Shown here: positions 1 through 6,465 of the stretch, in pieces
Position numbering within the stretch: the first letter of the stretch is position 1
Layout of the letters: each line of letters begins with the position of its first letter
Program-made: the position numbers and the translations under genes
Assembly (NCBI GenBank): GCA_030038035.1
Contig: JASHPP010000115.1
Span: forward strand, 1 to 13,570
DNA length: 13,570 bases
Source of the DNA: Trebonia sp.
Lineage (GTDB): Bacteria > Actinomycetota > Actinomycetes > Streptosporangiales > Streptosporangiaceae
Direction of reading: 5' to 3'
Notes under the pieces: model-generated
What the model was told of the DNA's origin: nothing
The model's database searches: none
What the model saw: only the letters and a program-made list of their open reading frames with translations

Positions 1-579
1 GTGCGGGCGCCGCCGCGGCAGCTCGTACCGCGCGGACATGACTGGCCAGCGCGGGCCGCGCAGCGCCGTGGCCAGGCCGGCCAGGAAGATCAGCAACGCC
101 CCGGCGAGCACGGCAGCCCGCCATGGCGCTCCGGTCATGATCGCGTGCCCGGCGCCGTTGGCGACGATGACGGGGGTGCCGCCTGACGAGCCGCTTGTCG
201 TCGATCCGGCCGCGCCCGAGACCGCCGCCGACTCAGGGGAGGCGACGCGGCCGGCGGCCACGCTGAGCACGGTGGCGGCGGTGACCGCCGTGGTCACCGC
301 GGCTCCCGCGCCCGCCCCGAACACGGCAAGCAGCACCCCGGCCGCCCGCCGCAGCCTGCCGCGGGTGGCGATCACCGCCGCGAGGCCCGCGAGGGCCGCC
401 ACCGCCAGCGCCCCGGCCAGCGGCACGAGGTCGGCGCCTGACACGTCGATCACCTGCGCCGACAGCGGTTTCGGCTGGGCGAAGACGGCCTGCGCCCAGC
501 GCTGCCTGACGGCGAGCAGGATCAGCCCGGCGCCGGCCGCGCCCGTCAGCAGCGCCAGAGCGTACTCGCGCGAGCGCAT
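1..579 (-). CDS. Trp biosynthesis-associated membrane protein (TIGR02234-like), 3' end cut by window
   Basis: This is an uninterrupted reading frame from an ATG at 579 to the window edge: 193 residues with no stop reached, so the C-terminus is missing. I see hydrophobic segments at about residues 8-24, 50-71, 78-110 and 152-173, which makes it a multi-pass inner-membrane protein. A low-complexity Ser/Gly/Thr stretch at 115-135 probably forms the extracytoplasmic loop before the last helix. The tail contains MSARYE at 181-186. From memory this matches the MS(S/A)RYE signature of the actinobacterial Trp-operon membrane family; its biochemical role is unknown. The start lies 4 bp after the hisI stop, so it is probably co-transcribed with hisI and leads towards trp genes to the left of the window. 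The family assignment rests on topology, the RYE motif and location. Confidence 0.8.
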   Translation of the reverse strand, partial: MRSREYALALLTGAAGAGLILLAVRQRWAQAVFAQPKPLSAQVIDVSGADLVPLAGALAVAALAGLAAVIATRGRLRRAAGVLLAVFGAGAGAAVTTAVTAATVLSVAAGRVASPESAAVSGAAGSTTSGSSGGTPVIVANGAGHAIMTGAPWRAAVLAGALLIFLAGLATALRGPRWPVMSARYELPRRRPH

Positions 580-583
580 CGGA

Positions 584-1018
584 TCAGCCGCCCTGGATCG
601 CGGGCGCGGCCGCGCCCGCCCGGCCCCCGGCCGGGACGGCGTCCGGCCGCTCGCCGATGGCGGCGTCGAGCGGATCCGCGTCGAAGCAGGTGCGGTCGCC
701 GGTGTGGCAAGCGGCCCCGACCTGGTCCACCCGCACCAGGATCGCGTCAGCGTCGCAGTCCAGCGCAACCGACTTCACGAACTGCAGGTGGCCGGAGGTC
801 TCGCCCTTGACCCAGTACTCCTGGCGGCTGCGCGACCAGTAGGTGCAGCGGCCGGTGGTCAGCGTGCGGTGCAGTGCCTCGTCGTCCATCCAGCCGAGCA
901 TCAGCACCTCGCCGGTGTCGTACTGCTGGGCGATCGCCGCCATCAGGCCGTTGCCGTCCCGCTTGAGGCGGGCGGCGATCTCCGGATCAAGCCGTGATGG
1001 CCGCACGGCGTCTGTCAT
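584..1018 (-). CDS. hisI: Phosphoribosyl-AMP cyclohydrolase
   Basis: This 144-residue protein catalyses the third step of histidine synthesis, hydrolytic opening of the adenine ring of phosphoribosyl-AMP, in the cytoplasm. The family core is intact. [19 protein letters not shown] (58-76) is followed by the metal site DCDADA (87-92), with Asp87, Asp89 and Asp91 as the expected Mg ligands. Cys88, Cys104 and Cys111 ([12 protein letters not shown]) are the expected zinc ligands. There is no HisE domain, so the pyrophosphohydrolase must be encoded elsewhere. The last 25 residues or so are an Ala/Gly/Pro-rich tail. The ATG at 1018 is supported by the Shine-Dalgarno GAGGGG at 1025-1030 with a 6-nt spacer. 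It is separated from the main his operon by three other genes, and the next gene begins 4 bp after its stop. Confidence 0.96.
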   Translation of the reverse strand: MTDAVRPSRLDPEIAARLKRDGNGLMAAIAQQYDTGEVLMLGWMDDEALHRTLTTGRCTYWSRSRQEYWVKGETSGHLQFVKSVALDCDADAILVRVDQVGAACHTGDRTCFDADPLDAAIGERPDAVPAGGRAGAAAPAIQGG

Positions 1019-1057
1019 CGGTTGCCCCTCTTTCTTCGTTCCCGGTGGCGCGGTTAC

Positions 1058-1067
1058 AGCCTACGAT
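1058..1067. promoter_or_regulatory. Overlapping divergent -10 boxes, hisI and TIGR03085 gene
   Basis: The plus strand has TACGAT at 1062-1067, 6 nt before the GTG at 1074. This is the spacing expected for transcription starting at the start codon, and there is no Shine-Dalgarno, so the TIGR03085 gene looks leaderless. The minus strand has TAGGCT at 1063-1058, about 40 bp upstream of the hisI ATG. No convincing -35 is visible for either. The two boxes share two base pairs, so the promoters would exclude each other. Confidence 0.45.
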
Positions 1068-1073
1068 CTTCGG

Positions 1074-1715
1074 GTGAGCTACTCGCGGGAAGAACGCCTC
1101 GCCCTGAGCGACTTGCTCGATGCCACCGGCCCCGACGCGCCAACGCTGTGCGCCGGCTGGCTGACCCGTGACCTCGCGGCGCACCTGGTGCTCCGCGAGC
1201 GCCGCCCCGACGCCGCGGCCGGTGTGCTCGGCGGCCCGCTCGCAGGCTACACCGCACGCGTGCAGCGGCGCCTCGGGCAGCGGCTGACCTACACCCAGCT
1301 TGTCCAGGCCTTCCGGGACGGGCCGCCGCGGCTGTCGCCGTTCGCGCTGCCCCGGGTGGACGAGGCGGCGAACACCGTGGAGTACTTCGTGCACCACGAG
1401 GACGTGCGGCGCGCTCAGCCTGACTGGGAGCCCAGGGACATCGACGCGGGGCTGTCCGAGGCACTGTGGGGGCGGCTCAGGGCGGCCAGGCTCTTCCTTC
1501 GCAAGGCGCCGGTGGGCGTCGAGCTGGCCAGGGACAGCGGGGGCGGGGAGTCCGGCCCCTACCGCGTCACGGTGAAGAACGCCAGGCCGACCGTCACGGT
1601 GATCGGCGCGCCAGCCGAGCTGACCATGTGGGCCATGGGCAGGACCAGCGCCGCCAACGTCAGCTTCGACGGCACCGAGGCGGCGGTCGCCACGCTGCGC
1701 GACTGGCGCCACTGA
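1074..1715 (+). CDS. TIGR03085-like, mycothiol-dependent maleylpyruvate isomerase (MDMPI) fold protein
   Basis: This 213-residue protein belongs to the DinB/MDMPI superfamily branch common in actinobacteria. The start is a GTG giving MSYSREERLALSDLL, which places the family N-terminal signature at the right distance: DAPTLCAGW (21-29), then TRDLAAHLVLRERRPDA (31-47). The expected metal triad His-Glu-His is present as His37, Glu103 and His107 (VEYFVHHED, 102-110). The C-terminal part (about 145-210) looks like the accessory SCP2/MDMPI_C-type domain. MDMPI relatives use mycothiol or act as metal-dependent thiol transferases; the substrate of this branch is unknown. It is probably translated from a leaderless mRNA (TACGAT at 1062-1067, no ribosome binding site). 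It is divergent from hisI by 55 bp and converges on the next gene. An upstream extension into the hisI antisense frame is a high-GC artefact. Confidence 0.82.
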   Translation: MSYSREERLALSDLLDATGPDAPTLCAGWLTRDLAAHLVLRERRPDAAAGVLGGPLAGYTARVQRRLGQRLTYTQLVQAFRDGPPRLSPFALPRVDEAANTVEYFVHHEDVRRAQPDWEPRDIDAGLSEALWGRLRAARLFLRKAPVGVELARDSGGGESGPYRVTVKNARPTVTVIGAPAELTMWAMGRTSAANVSFDGTEAAVATLRDWRH

Positions 1716-1735
1716 GGCCACTGGCGCCACTGAGG
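1702..1735 (+). repeat. 16-bp tandem duplication across a stop codon
   Basis: ACTGGCGCCACTGAGG occurs at 1702-1717 and again at 1720-1735, a period of 18 bp. The first copy contains the stop of the TIGR03085 gene. Because the period is a multiple of three, the second copy places another in-frame TGA six codons later. Confidence 0.9.
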
Positions 1736-1747
1736 GCGCACACGCCC
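1734..1747. terminator. Weak hairpin between convergent genes
   Basis: GGGCG and CGCCC are separated by a CACA loop in the 47-bp gap between two convergent stop codons. The stem is only 5 bp with no T tract, so a role as a bidirectional terminator is a guess. Confidence 0.2.
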
Positions 1748-1762
1748 GGGGTCCGGCGCGTG

Positions 1763-2092
1763 CTAGCGGCCCATCTCCCGCTTCAGGCGCGCCAGCTCGT
1801 CATCCACGTCATAGTGCGCCGGCTGGGACGTCGCGGGCGGGGACGACACGGGCGGGACGACGGTGCTGCGCTGCTCAAGCTCGCGCGGCGCCTCGTCCTC
1901 CTCCGGCCTGCGCCTGACCTGACGGCGCCGGCGCGCCCCGACGATCTTGAAGGCGACATAGCCGCCGCCCGCGATCACGGCGACGAACAAGATCGCGCCG
2001 AGCAGGCTCAGCAGCATATGCACGGCAGTATCGAGCACGAAGAAGACGATGATGCCGCCGACAACGATGGCGCCGACCTTCAGCCAGTTCAT
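1763..2092 (-). CDS. Small two-helix membrane protein, unknown function
   Basis: This is a 109-residue protein that I do not recognise as a named family. The start MNWLKVGAIV is chosen because the Shine-Dalgarno AAAGGGGG (about 2102-2109) lies 8-9 nt upstream; a longer frame to 2206 would run across the divergent promoter region. Two hydrophobic segments, about residues 6-22 and 26-51, are followed by a strongly basic stretch RRRRQVRRR (54-62). By the positive-inside rule this puts the C-terminal half in the cytoplasm, with both ends inside. Residues 63-92 are acidic then Pro/Ser-rich and probably disordered. The end is a short amphipathic helix, DVDDELARLKREMGR (95-109). That tail resembles those of small actinobacterial envelope proteins, but I infer no function. 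It is divergent from ppgK. Confidence 0.72.
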   Translation of the reverse strand: MNWLKVGAIVVGGIIVFFVLDTAVHMLLSLLGAILFVAVIAGGGYVAFKIVGARRRRQVRRRPEEDEAPRELEQRSTVVPPVSSPPATSQPAHYDVDDELARLKREMGR

Positions 2093-2123
2093 CCCGGCGC
2101 CCCCTTTCTGCTTCGTCACGTCC

Positions 2124-2130
2124 GATAATA
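2124..2130. promoter_or_regulatory. AT-rich -10 candidate between divergent genes
   Basis: GATAATA stands out in a high-GC gap. On the minus strand it reads TATTAT (2130-2125), 33 bp upstream of the small membrane protein ATG. On the plus strand it reads GATAAT, 72 bp upstream of ppgK. No clear -35 is seen for either direction; the minus-strand spacing is the more natural one. Confidence 0.35.
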
Positions 2131-2200
2131 GTCGCAAGGGCCGAACGAACGGGTCCGCTGTGACGCGCTCCGCTGCCCTGTGGGCGGGAAGGATTCTGGC

Positions 2201-2950
2201 ATGCACGTACTCGGGATCGACATCGGCGGCACCGGCATCAAGGCGGCCCCCGTTGACGTGGCTACCGGCCTGCTGCTCGACGAGCGAAGGAAGATCGCCA
2301 CGCCGCAGCCGGCGACCCCTGAGGCAGTCACGGACGTGGTGCGGGAACTAGCGGGATCGTTCGGATGGAATGGTGCTACCGGCGCCACCTTCCCTGGCGT
2401 GGTCGCGGGCGGAACCGTCCGCACGGCGGCGAATGTCGATCACGCGTGGATCGGGACGGACGCGGCGGCGCTGTTCGGCAAGGCCCTGGGGGCCGAGGTG
2501 ACCGTGCTGAACGACGCGGACGGGGCCGGCGTCGCGGAGATGACGTTCGGCGCGGGGAAGGGCGAGCGCGGGACCGTGCTCATGCTCACGTTCGGCACCG
2601 GGATCGGCAGCGCGCTGTTCACCGGCGGGCTGCTCGTGCCGAACACCGAGTTCGGCCATGTCGAGATCCGCGGGCGCGACGCGGAGAGGCGGGCGTCCGA
2701 GCACGCCAAGACCCTGCACGACCTGAGCTGGAGCAAGTGGGCCGGGCGGGTGGATGAGTACATGCGGCACATGGAGGCGCTGCTGTCGCCCGACCTGATC
2801 ATCGTCGGCGGCGGGGTCAGCAAGGAGTCGGACAGGTGGGTGCCGCTGCTGACCGGCATCAGGGCCAGGATCATCCCCGCCGGCCTGCACAACGACGCCG
2901 GCATCGTCGGCGCGGCGATGGCCGCGGCAGGCATCGCCACCGCGCGGTAG
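2201..2950 (+). CDS. ppgK: Polyphosphate glucokinase
   Basis: This 249-residue cytoplasmic ROK-family kinase phosphorylates glucose to glucose 6-phosphate using inorganic polyphosphate, and usually also ATP. The N-terminal phosphate-binding motif DIGGTGIK is at 7-14. The sugar-site Asp is in LNDAD (103-107), and the second phosphate-binding glycine motif is [12 protein letters not shown] (129-140). The actinobacterial PPGK block [18 protein letters not shown] covers about 149-166, and LSWSKWA (175-181) and [13 protein letters not shown] (195-207) are also family-typical. The zinc motif CXCGXXGC of other ROK proteins is absent, as expected for PPGK. The ATG at 2201 is supported by GGAAGGA at 2187-2193 with a 7-nt spacer; an in-frame upstream start at 2180 is less likely. 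It stands alone, divergent from the small membrane gene and convergent with hisF. It links polyphosphate stores to glycolysis and has no direct tie to the his genes. Confidence 0.95.
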   Translation: MHVLGIDIGGTGIKAAPVDVATGLLLDERRKIATPQPATPEAVTDVVRELAGSFGWNGATGATFPGVVAGGTVRTAANVDHAWIGTDAAALFGKALGAEVTVLNDADGAGVAEMTFGAGKGERGTVLMLTFGTGIGSALFTGGLLVPNTEFGHVEIRGRDAERRASEHAKTLHDLSWSKWAGRVDEYMRHMEALLSPDLIIVGGGVSKESDRWVPLLTGIRARIIPAGLHNDAGIVGAAMAAAGIATAR

Positions 2951-3022
2951 CGCAAGCGGCGGCCGTCTCGGGCGGGTGCCGCGGTTGACGTCCCGGATGT
3001 GGCCGGGCGCCCGCGCCGCGCA

Positions 3023-3037
3023 TCCCAGATAGTGGGA
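3023..3037. promoter_or_regulatory. 15-bp dyad, possible operator
   Basis: TCCCA-GATAG-TGGGA is a perfect 5-bp dyad with a 5-nt centre, the size of a dimeric HTH regulator site. It lies in the spacer between the convergent ppgK and hisF, so there is no adjacent start codon for it to control. It could also be part of an RNA structure read on the minus strand. Confidence 0.35.
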
Positions 3038-3051
3038 CCGCATCAGCCATC

Positions 3052-3099
3052 TTAGGACCCGTGCCGCAGGTTTATTGTCCGTTTTATGCGCATTTCCAT
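3052..3099 (-). other. Possible 15-codon leader-like ORF in the ppgK-hisF spacer
   Basis: On the minus strand an ATG at 3099 opens a frame MEMRIKRTINLRHGS that stops with TAA at 3054-3052. It is unusually AT-rich for this genome and is almost wholly enclosed by the 9-bp inverted repeat at 3053-3061/3108-3116. No strong Shine-Dalgarno precedes it, and there is no same-strand gene for about 960 bp downstream. It may be chance or the remnant of an attenuator-type leader. Confidence 0.15.
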
Positions 3100-3116
3100 C
3101 TGCCGCTCGGGTCCTA
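3053..3116. repeat. 9-bp perfect inverted repeat around an AT-rich core
   Basis: TAGGACCCG at 3053-3061 is the exact reverse complement of CGGGTCCTA at 3108-3116, with 46 nt between. The enclosed stretch (TTTATTGTCCGTTTTATGCG and flanks) is far richer in A/T than its surroundings. This could be a structured RNA, a binding region, or the ends of a very short element. Confidence 0.5.
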
Positions 3117-3154
3117 TCTTGCCCGCTCGGTCCTGCTGCGCACGAGCGAGCGGC

Positions 3155-3181
3155 GACGCAAGCGATGTAAGCGACGCAAGC
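3155..3181. repeat. Three 9-bp tandem repeats
   Basis: GACGCAAGC, GATGTAAGC and GACGCAAGC lie head to tail. The middle copy differs by two transitions. They lie in the spacer between ppgK and hisF. No function can be assigned. Confidence 0.75.
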
Positions 3182-3213
3182 CCTCACTTCAGGCACTGCA
3201 ATGGCCAGGCACG

Positions 3214-3229
3214 GCCACCGCGCGGTGGC
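3214..3229 (-). terminator. Hairpin after hisF, candidate end of the his operon
   Basis: GCCACC-GCGC-GGTGGC forms a 6-bp stem with a 4-nt loop, beginning 6 bp after the hisF stop. No T tract follows, as is common for actinobacterial hairpin terminators. Confidence 0.45.
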
Positions 3230-3235
3230 GGCTCG

Positions 3236-4009
3236 TCAGCGGACCGGGTGGCCGGCGGCGCGCAGCGCCTCCTTGACCTGGCCGATGCGGAGCGTGCCGA
3301 AGTGGAAGACGCTGGCGGCGAGCACCGCGTCGGCGCCGGCTTCGACGGCGGGCGCGAAGTGGGCGAGGGCGCCGGCGCCGCCGCTGGCGATCACGGGGAC
3401 GGTGACGGCGGCGCGCACCAGGCGGATCAGCTCAAGGTCGAACCCGGCCGCGGTGCCGTCGGCGTCCATCGAGTTCAGCAGGATCTCCCCGGCGCCGAGC
3501 ATGACCGCGCGGCGTGCCCAGTCCACGGCGTCGACGCCGGTGCCGGTGCGCCCGCCGTGCGTGGTCACCTCGAACCCGCTCGGGGTCGGCTGGCCGCCAG
3601 GCAGCACGCGGCGCGCGTCCACGGAAAGCACCACGCACTGTGACCCGAATCGCCTGGCCGCCTCGGCGAGCAGTTCCGGCCTGGCGATCGCGGCGGTGTT
3701 CAGCGACACCTTGTCGGCCCCGGCCCGCAGCAGCGCGTCCACGTCGGCGCACGAGCGCACGCCGCCGCCGGCGGTGAGCGGGATGAACACCTGCCCGGCG
3801 GTGCGCCGCACGACGTCGTACATGGTCTGCCGGCCGCCGCTTGAGGCGGTGATGTCCAGGAACGTCAGCTCGTCGGCGCCTTCCTTGTCGTAGCGCGCGG
3901 CGAGCTCGACCGGGTCGCCCGCGTCCCGCAGGTCGCGGAAGTTCACCCCCTTCACCACCCGCCCGCCGTCCACGTCCAGGCAGGGGATGACCCGCACCGC
4001 GACGGTCAT
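3236..4009 (-). CDS. hisF: Imidazole glycerol phosphate synthase, cyclase subunit
   Basis: This is a 257-residue (beta/alpha)8 barrel. With ammonia delivered by HisH it converts PRFAR to imidazole glycerol phosphate and AICAR. The catalytic aspartates are Asp12 ([15 protein letters not shown], 7-21) and Asp131 (VLSVDARR, 127-134). The phosphate-binding loops are TAGGGV (79-84) and ASGGAG (208-213), and [11 protein letters not shown] (46-56) is also typical. Length is normal for the family. The ATG at 4009 overlaps the TGA of the ridA-like gene (ATGA), so translation is probably coupled. It is the last gene of the operon, followed by a hairpin. hisF and hisH are separated by hisA and the ridA-like gene, but the two subunits must meet as a 1:1 complex. 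Confidence 0.98.
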   Translation of the reverse strand: MTVAVRVIPCLDVDGGRVVKGVNFRDLRDAGDPVELAARYDKEGADELTFLDITASSGGRQTMYDVVRRTAGQVFIPLTAGGGVRSCADVDALLRAGADKVSLNTAAIARPELLAEAARRFGSQCVVLSVDARRVLPGGQPTPSGFEVTTHGGRTGTGVDAVDWARRAVMLGAGEILLNSMDADGTAAGFDLELIRLVRAAVTVPVIASGGAGALAHFAPAVEAGADAVLAASVFHFGTLRIGQVKEALRAAGHPVR

Positions 4010-4488
4010 ATCGAGTCGTCCGCGCTCGGCTCGTCCAGGCGGATCGCGTCAGGGGGAACCTCGCTCTCGTCCGGCTCCGCCTCGTCCTCGCCGGGGCCGC
4101 CCTCCCGGTGCGCCACCGCCTCGATCTCGACGAGCATGCGCGGGTCGATCAGCGCGGCCACCTGCACCATGGTCGTCGCGGGCGGCGCGTCCGCGAAGGC
4201 CAGCCGGTGTGCCTCGCCGACCTCCGCCCACCGGGAGATGTCGGTGACGTAGATCCGGGTCCGCACGACGTCGGCGAGCGTGGCGCCAAGCTGCTCGAGC
4301 GCCGCGCCGACGTTGAGCAGCGCCTGCCCGGCCTGCCGTGTCATGTCGCCCTCGTGGACGACCTTGCCGTCCGCGATCGACGTGCAGCCGCTGACGAAGA
4401 TGAAGTCCCCGGCCGCGACCGCCCTGCTGTACCCGACCGCCTGCTCGAACGGCACGCCCGACGACACCCGCCGCCGCGCCGGGCTCAT
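4006..4488 (-). CDS. RidA/YjgF-family protein lacking the deaminase arginine
   Basis: This 160-residue protein has a RidA (YjgF/YER057c) fold. Archetypal RidA trimers hydrolyse reactive enamine/imine intermediates such as 2-aminoacrylate. Visible family parts are [12 protein letters not shown] (27-38), [20 protein letters not shown] (50-69), RTRIYVTD (76-83) and [19 protein letters not shown] (108-126). At the key position, where RidA has PAR (Arg105 in E. coli), this protein has PAT (Thr105). It is therefore unlikely to be a classical 2-aminoacrylate deaminase. Residues 131-160 are an acidic, probably disordered extension beyond the usual length of about 130. The ATG at 4488 overlaps the hisA stop and its own TGA overlaps the hisF start, so it is embedded between hisA and hisF. 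From memory, other actinobacterial his operons also have such a gene here. Its role in histidine synthesis is unknown. Confidence 0.88.
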   Translation of the reverse strand: MSPARRRVSSGVPFEQAVGYSRAVAAGDFIFVSGCTSIADGKVVHEGDMTRQAGQALLNVGAALEQLGATLADVVRTRIYVTDISRWAEVGEAHRLAFADAPPATTMVQVAALIDPRMLVEIEAVAHREGGPGEDEAEPDESEVPPDAIRLDEPSADDSI

Positions 4489-5237
4489 GACGCGCCTGCG
4501 TTCGCGGACGCGGCCGACGCGACTTCGGCGAGCGCCTCGTGCAGGGTGAACGCGCCAGCGTACAGGGCCTTGCCGACGATGGCGCCCTCGACGCCGAGCG
4601 GCACGAGCGACGCCAGGTCCCGCAGGTCGGCAAGCGACGACACTCCCCCGCTGGCGATGACGGGCGCCGTCGTCCGCGCGCAGACTCCGCGCAGCAGGTC
4701 CAGGCTGGGTCCGCTCAGCGTGCCGTCGCGTCGCACGTCGGTCACCACGTAGCGGGCGCAGCCCGCCGCGTCCAGCCGCTCCAGCGTCGCGTACAGCTCG
4801 CCGCCCTCGGCTGTCCAGCCGCGGGCCGCCAGCGTGGTGCCGCGCACGTCGAGCCCGACCGCGATCTTGTCGCCGTGCCGCTCGATCGCGCCGCGCACCC
4901 AGTCGGGCTTTTCCAGCGCCGCGGTGCCGATGTTCACCCGGGCGCAGCCGGTGGCCAGCGCGCGCTCGAGCGAGGCATCGTCGCGGATCCCCCCTGACAT
5001 CTCCACGTTGACGTCCAGCGCGCCGACGACCTGCGCGAGCAGTTCGGCGTTCGAGCCGCGGCCGAACGCCGCGTCCAGGTCGACGAGGTGAATCCACGAC
5101 GCGCCCGCCCGCTGCCAGGTGCGCGCGGCCAGCACGGGATCCCCGTAGCAGGTCTCGGTGCCCGCGGCGCCCTGCACGAGCCGCACCGCCTGGCCGTCCG
5201 CCACGTCGACGGCGGGCAGCAACGTCAGGATACTCAT
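4485..5237 (-). CDS. priA: Phosphoribosyl isomerase A (ProFAR isomerase, probably also PRA isomerase)
   Basis: This 250-residue (beta/alpha)8 barrel isomerises ProFAR to PRFAR in histidine synthesis. In many actinobacteria lacking trpF the same enzyme (PriA) also isomerises phosphoribosyl anthranilate in tryptophan synthesis. Asp11 (LLPAVDV, 6-12) and Asp130 (VGLDVRG, 127-133) are the expected acid/base pair. Arg19, Ser81 (MSGG, 80-83), Arg139 and Trp141 (ARGWTAEGG, 138-146) and Asp171 (RRDGTLSG, 169-176) fit the PriA pattern for both substrates rather than a HisA-only enzyme. That reading is from family knowledge. The ATG at 5237 overlaps the hisH stop and the TGA overlaps the ridA-like start. 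The Trp-operon membrane gene at the left edge is in keeping with a shared his/trp role. Confidence 0.95.
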   Translation of the reverse strand: MSILTLLPAVDVADGQAVRLVQGAAGTETCYGDPVLAARTWQRAGASWIHLVDLDAAFGRGSNAELLAQVVGALDVNVEMSGGIRDDASLERALATGCARVNIGTAALEKPDWVRGAIERHGDKIAVGLDVRGTTLAARGWTAEGGELYATLERLDAAGCARYVVTDVRRDGTLSGPSLDLLRGVCARTTAPVIASGGVSSLADLRDLASLVPLGVEGAIVGKALYAGAFTLHEALAEVASAASANAGAS

Positions 5238-5863
5238 AGCGTCTCCAGCCAGTTGGCGAGCACGACGGCGCCGGCGTCACCGGACTTCTCCGGGTGGAAC
5301 TGGGTCGCGGACACCGCGCCGTGCTCGACCGCGGCGGCGAACGGCTCGCCGTGCTCGGCGATCGTGACCAGTCCCCCGGCGCGGGTCAGCGGCCCGGCGT
5401 CGGCCATCCGCAGCGCATAGGAGTGCACGAAGTAGAACCTGGTGCCTTCCGGGATGCCGCGGAACAAGACCGAACCCGGCGCCACGGCCACGGTGTTCCA
5501 CCCCATGTGCGGCAGCACGGGCGCGTCGAGCCGCTCGACCGTGCCCGGCCAGACCCCGCATCCTCCGGTGCGCAGGCCGTGCTCGACGCCCGCCGCGAAC
5601 AGCACCTGCATCCCGACGCAGATGCCAAGCACCGGCCGGCCGGCCTCGATCCGCGCCGCGATCAGCTTGTCCCCCCCGACGCCGCGCAGCCCCGCCATGC
5701 AGGCCGCGAACGCGCCGACTCCCGGCACGACGAGCCCGTCGCAGTCCAGGGCCGCGTCGGGATCCGCGGTCACCGTGACGGTGGCGCCCGCCCGGGCCAC
5801 CGCCCGCTCGGCCGACCGCAGGTTCCCCGACCCGTAGTCCAGGACGACGACGTCGCGGCTCAC
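5234..5863 (-). CDS. hisH: Imidazole glycerol phosphate synthase, glutamine amidotransferase subunit
   Basis: This is a 209-residue class I glutaminase that produces ammonia for HisF. The catalytic triad is visible: Cys82 in the nucleophile elbow GICVGMQ (80-86), and His190 and Glu192 in QFHPEKSG (188-195). [13 protein letters not shown] (5-17) and VVPGVGAF (45-52) are the usual N-terminal motifs, and LPHMGWN and FYFVHSYA are also typical. The start is a GTG at 5863 that overlaps the hisB stop as GTGA. Its own TGA overlaps the hisA ATG. Length is normal and no anomaly is seen. Confidence 0.97.
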   Translation of the reverse strand: MSRDVVVLDYGSGNLRSAERAVARAGATVTVTADPDAALDCDGLVVPGVGAFAACMAGLRGVGGDKLIAARIEAGRPVLGICVGMQVLFAAGVEHGLRTGGCGVWPGTVERLDAPVLPHMGWNTVAVAPGSVLFRGIPEGTRFYFVHSYALRMADAGPLTRAGGLVTIAEHGEPFAAAVEHGAVSATQFHPEKSGDAGAVVLANWLETL

Positions 5864-6465
5864 AGCACGCCCTTGGTCGACGGCACGCCACTGGCCCGCG
5901 GGTCCGGCTCCGCCGCCGCGCGCAGCGCCCGGGCGACGGCCTTGAACTGGGCCTCGACGATGTGGTGCGGGTTGCGGCCGGACAGCACGTGCACGTGCAG
6001 GCAGATCCCGGCGCTGAACGCCAGCGACTCCCAGACATGCCTGGTCAGCGTGGTGTCATAGGTGCCGATGAGCGGCGACATGCCGTCCGGCTCGGTGTGC
6101 ACCACGTAGGGCCGCCCGGACAGGTCCACGGCGGCGCGGACGAGCGTCTCGTCGAGCGGGACGAGCGCGTCACCGAACCGGGATATGCCGGACTTGCCGC
6201 CAAGCGCCGCGCGCAGCGCCTGGCCGAGCGCGATCGACGTGTCCTCCACCGTGTGGTGCGCGTCGACCTCGATGTCCCCCTTGGCCCGCACGGTCAGCCC
6301 GAGGCAGCCGTGCTTGCCGAGCTGGGCGAGCATGTGGTCGAAGAACGGCACGCCGGTCTCCACCTCGACCGGCCCGGGCCCGTCGAGGTCAAGCTCGACG
6401 AGAAGCCGGGTTTCCTTGGTCTCCCGCGTCACGCGGCCCACACGGGCGCCGGGAACGAACGTCAT
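5860..6465 (-). CDS. hisB: Imidazoleglycerol-phosphate dehydratase
   Basis: This 201-residue Mn-dependent dehydratase converts imidazole glycerol phosphate to imidazole acetol phosphate. It is the monofunctional form, without the N-terminal histidinol-phosphatase domain seen in enterobacteria. The two-fold repeated metal motifs are present: FFDHML (41-46) with DAHHTVEDT (68-76), and [14 protein letters not shown] (163-176). [12 protein letters not shown] (95-106) and SGRPYVV (116-122) are also family-typical. The ATG at 6465 overlaps the hisC stop. A longer frame that reads on into hisC is an out-of-frame artefact. The TGA overlaps the hisH GTG. Confidence 0.98.
   Translation of the reverse strand: MTFVPGARVGRVTRETKETRLLVELDLDGPGPVEVETGVPFFDHMLAQLGKHGCLGLTVRAKGDIEVDAHHTVEDTSIALGQALRAALGGKSGISRFGDALVPLDETLVRAAVDLSGRPYVVHTEPDGMSPLIGTYDTTLTRHVWESLAFSAGICLHVHVLSGRNPHHIVEAQFKAVARALRAAAEPDPRASGVPSTKGVL

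Noticed and set aside
38..997. 319-codon plus-strand frame across the left edge
   Set aside because: It covers hisI and the Trp-associated membrane gene on the other strand; both of those have clear family motifs, and this frame has none.
2348..3196. 282-codon minus-strand frame opposite ppgK running into the spacer
   Set aside because: Most of it is the mirror of ppgK. The part in the spacer has no ribosome binding site and no recognisable domain.
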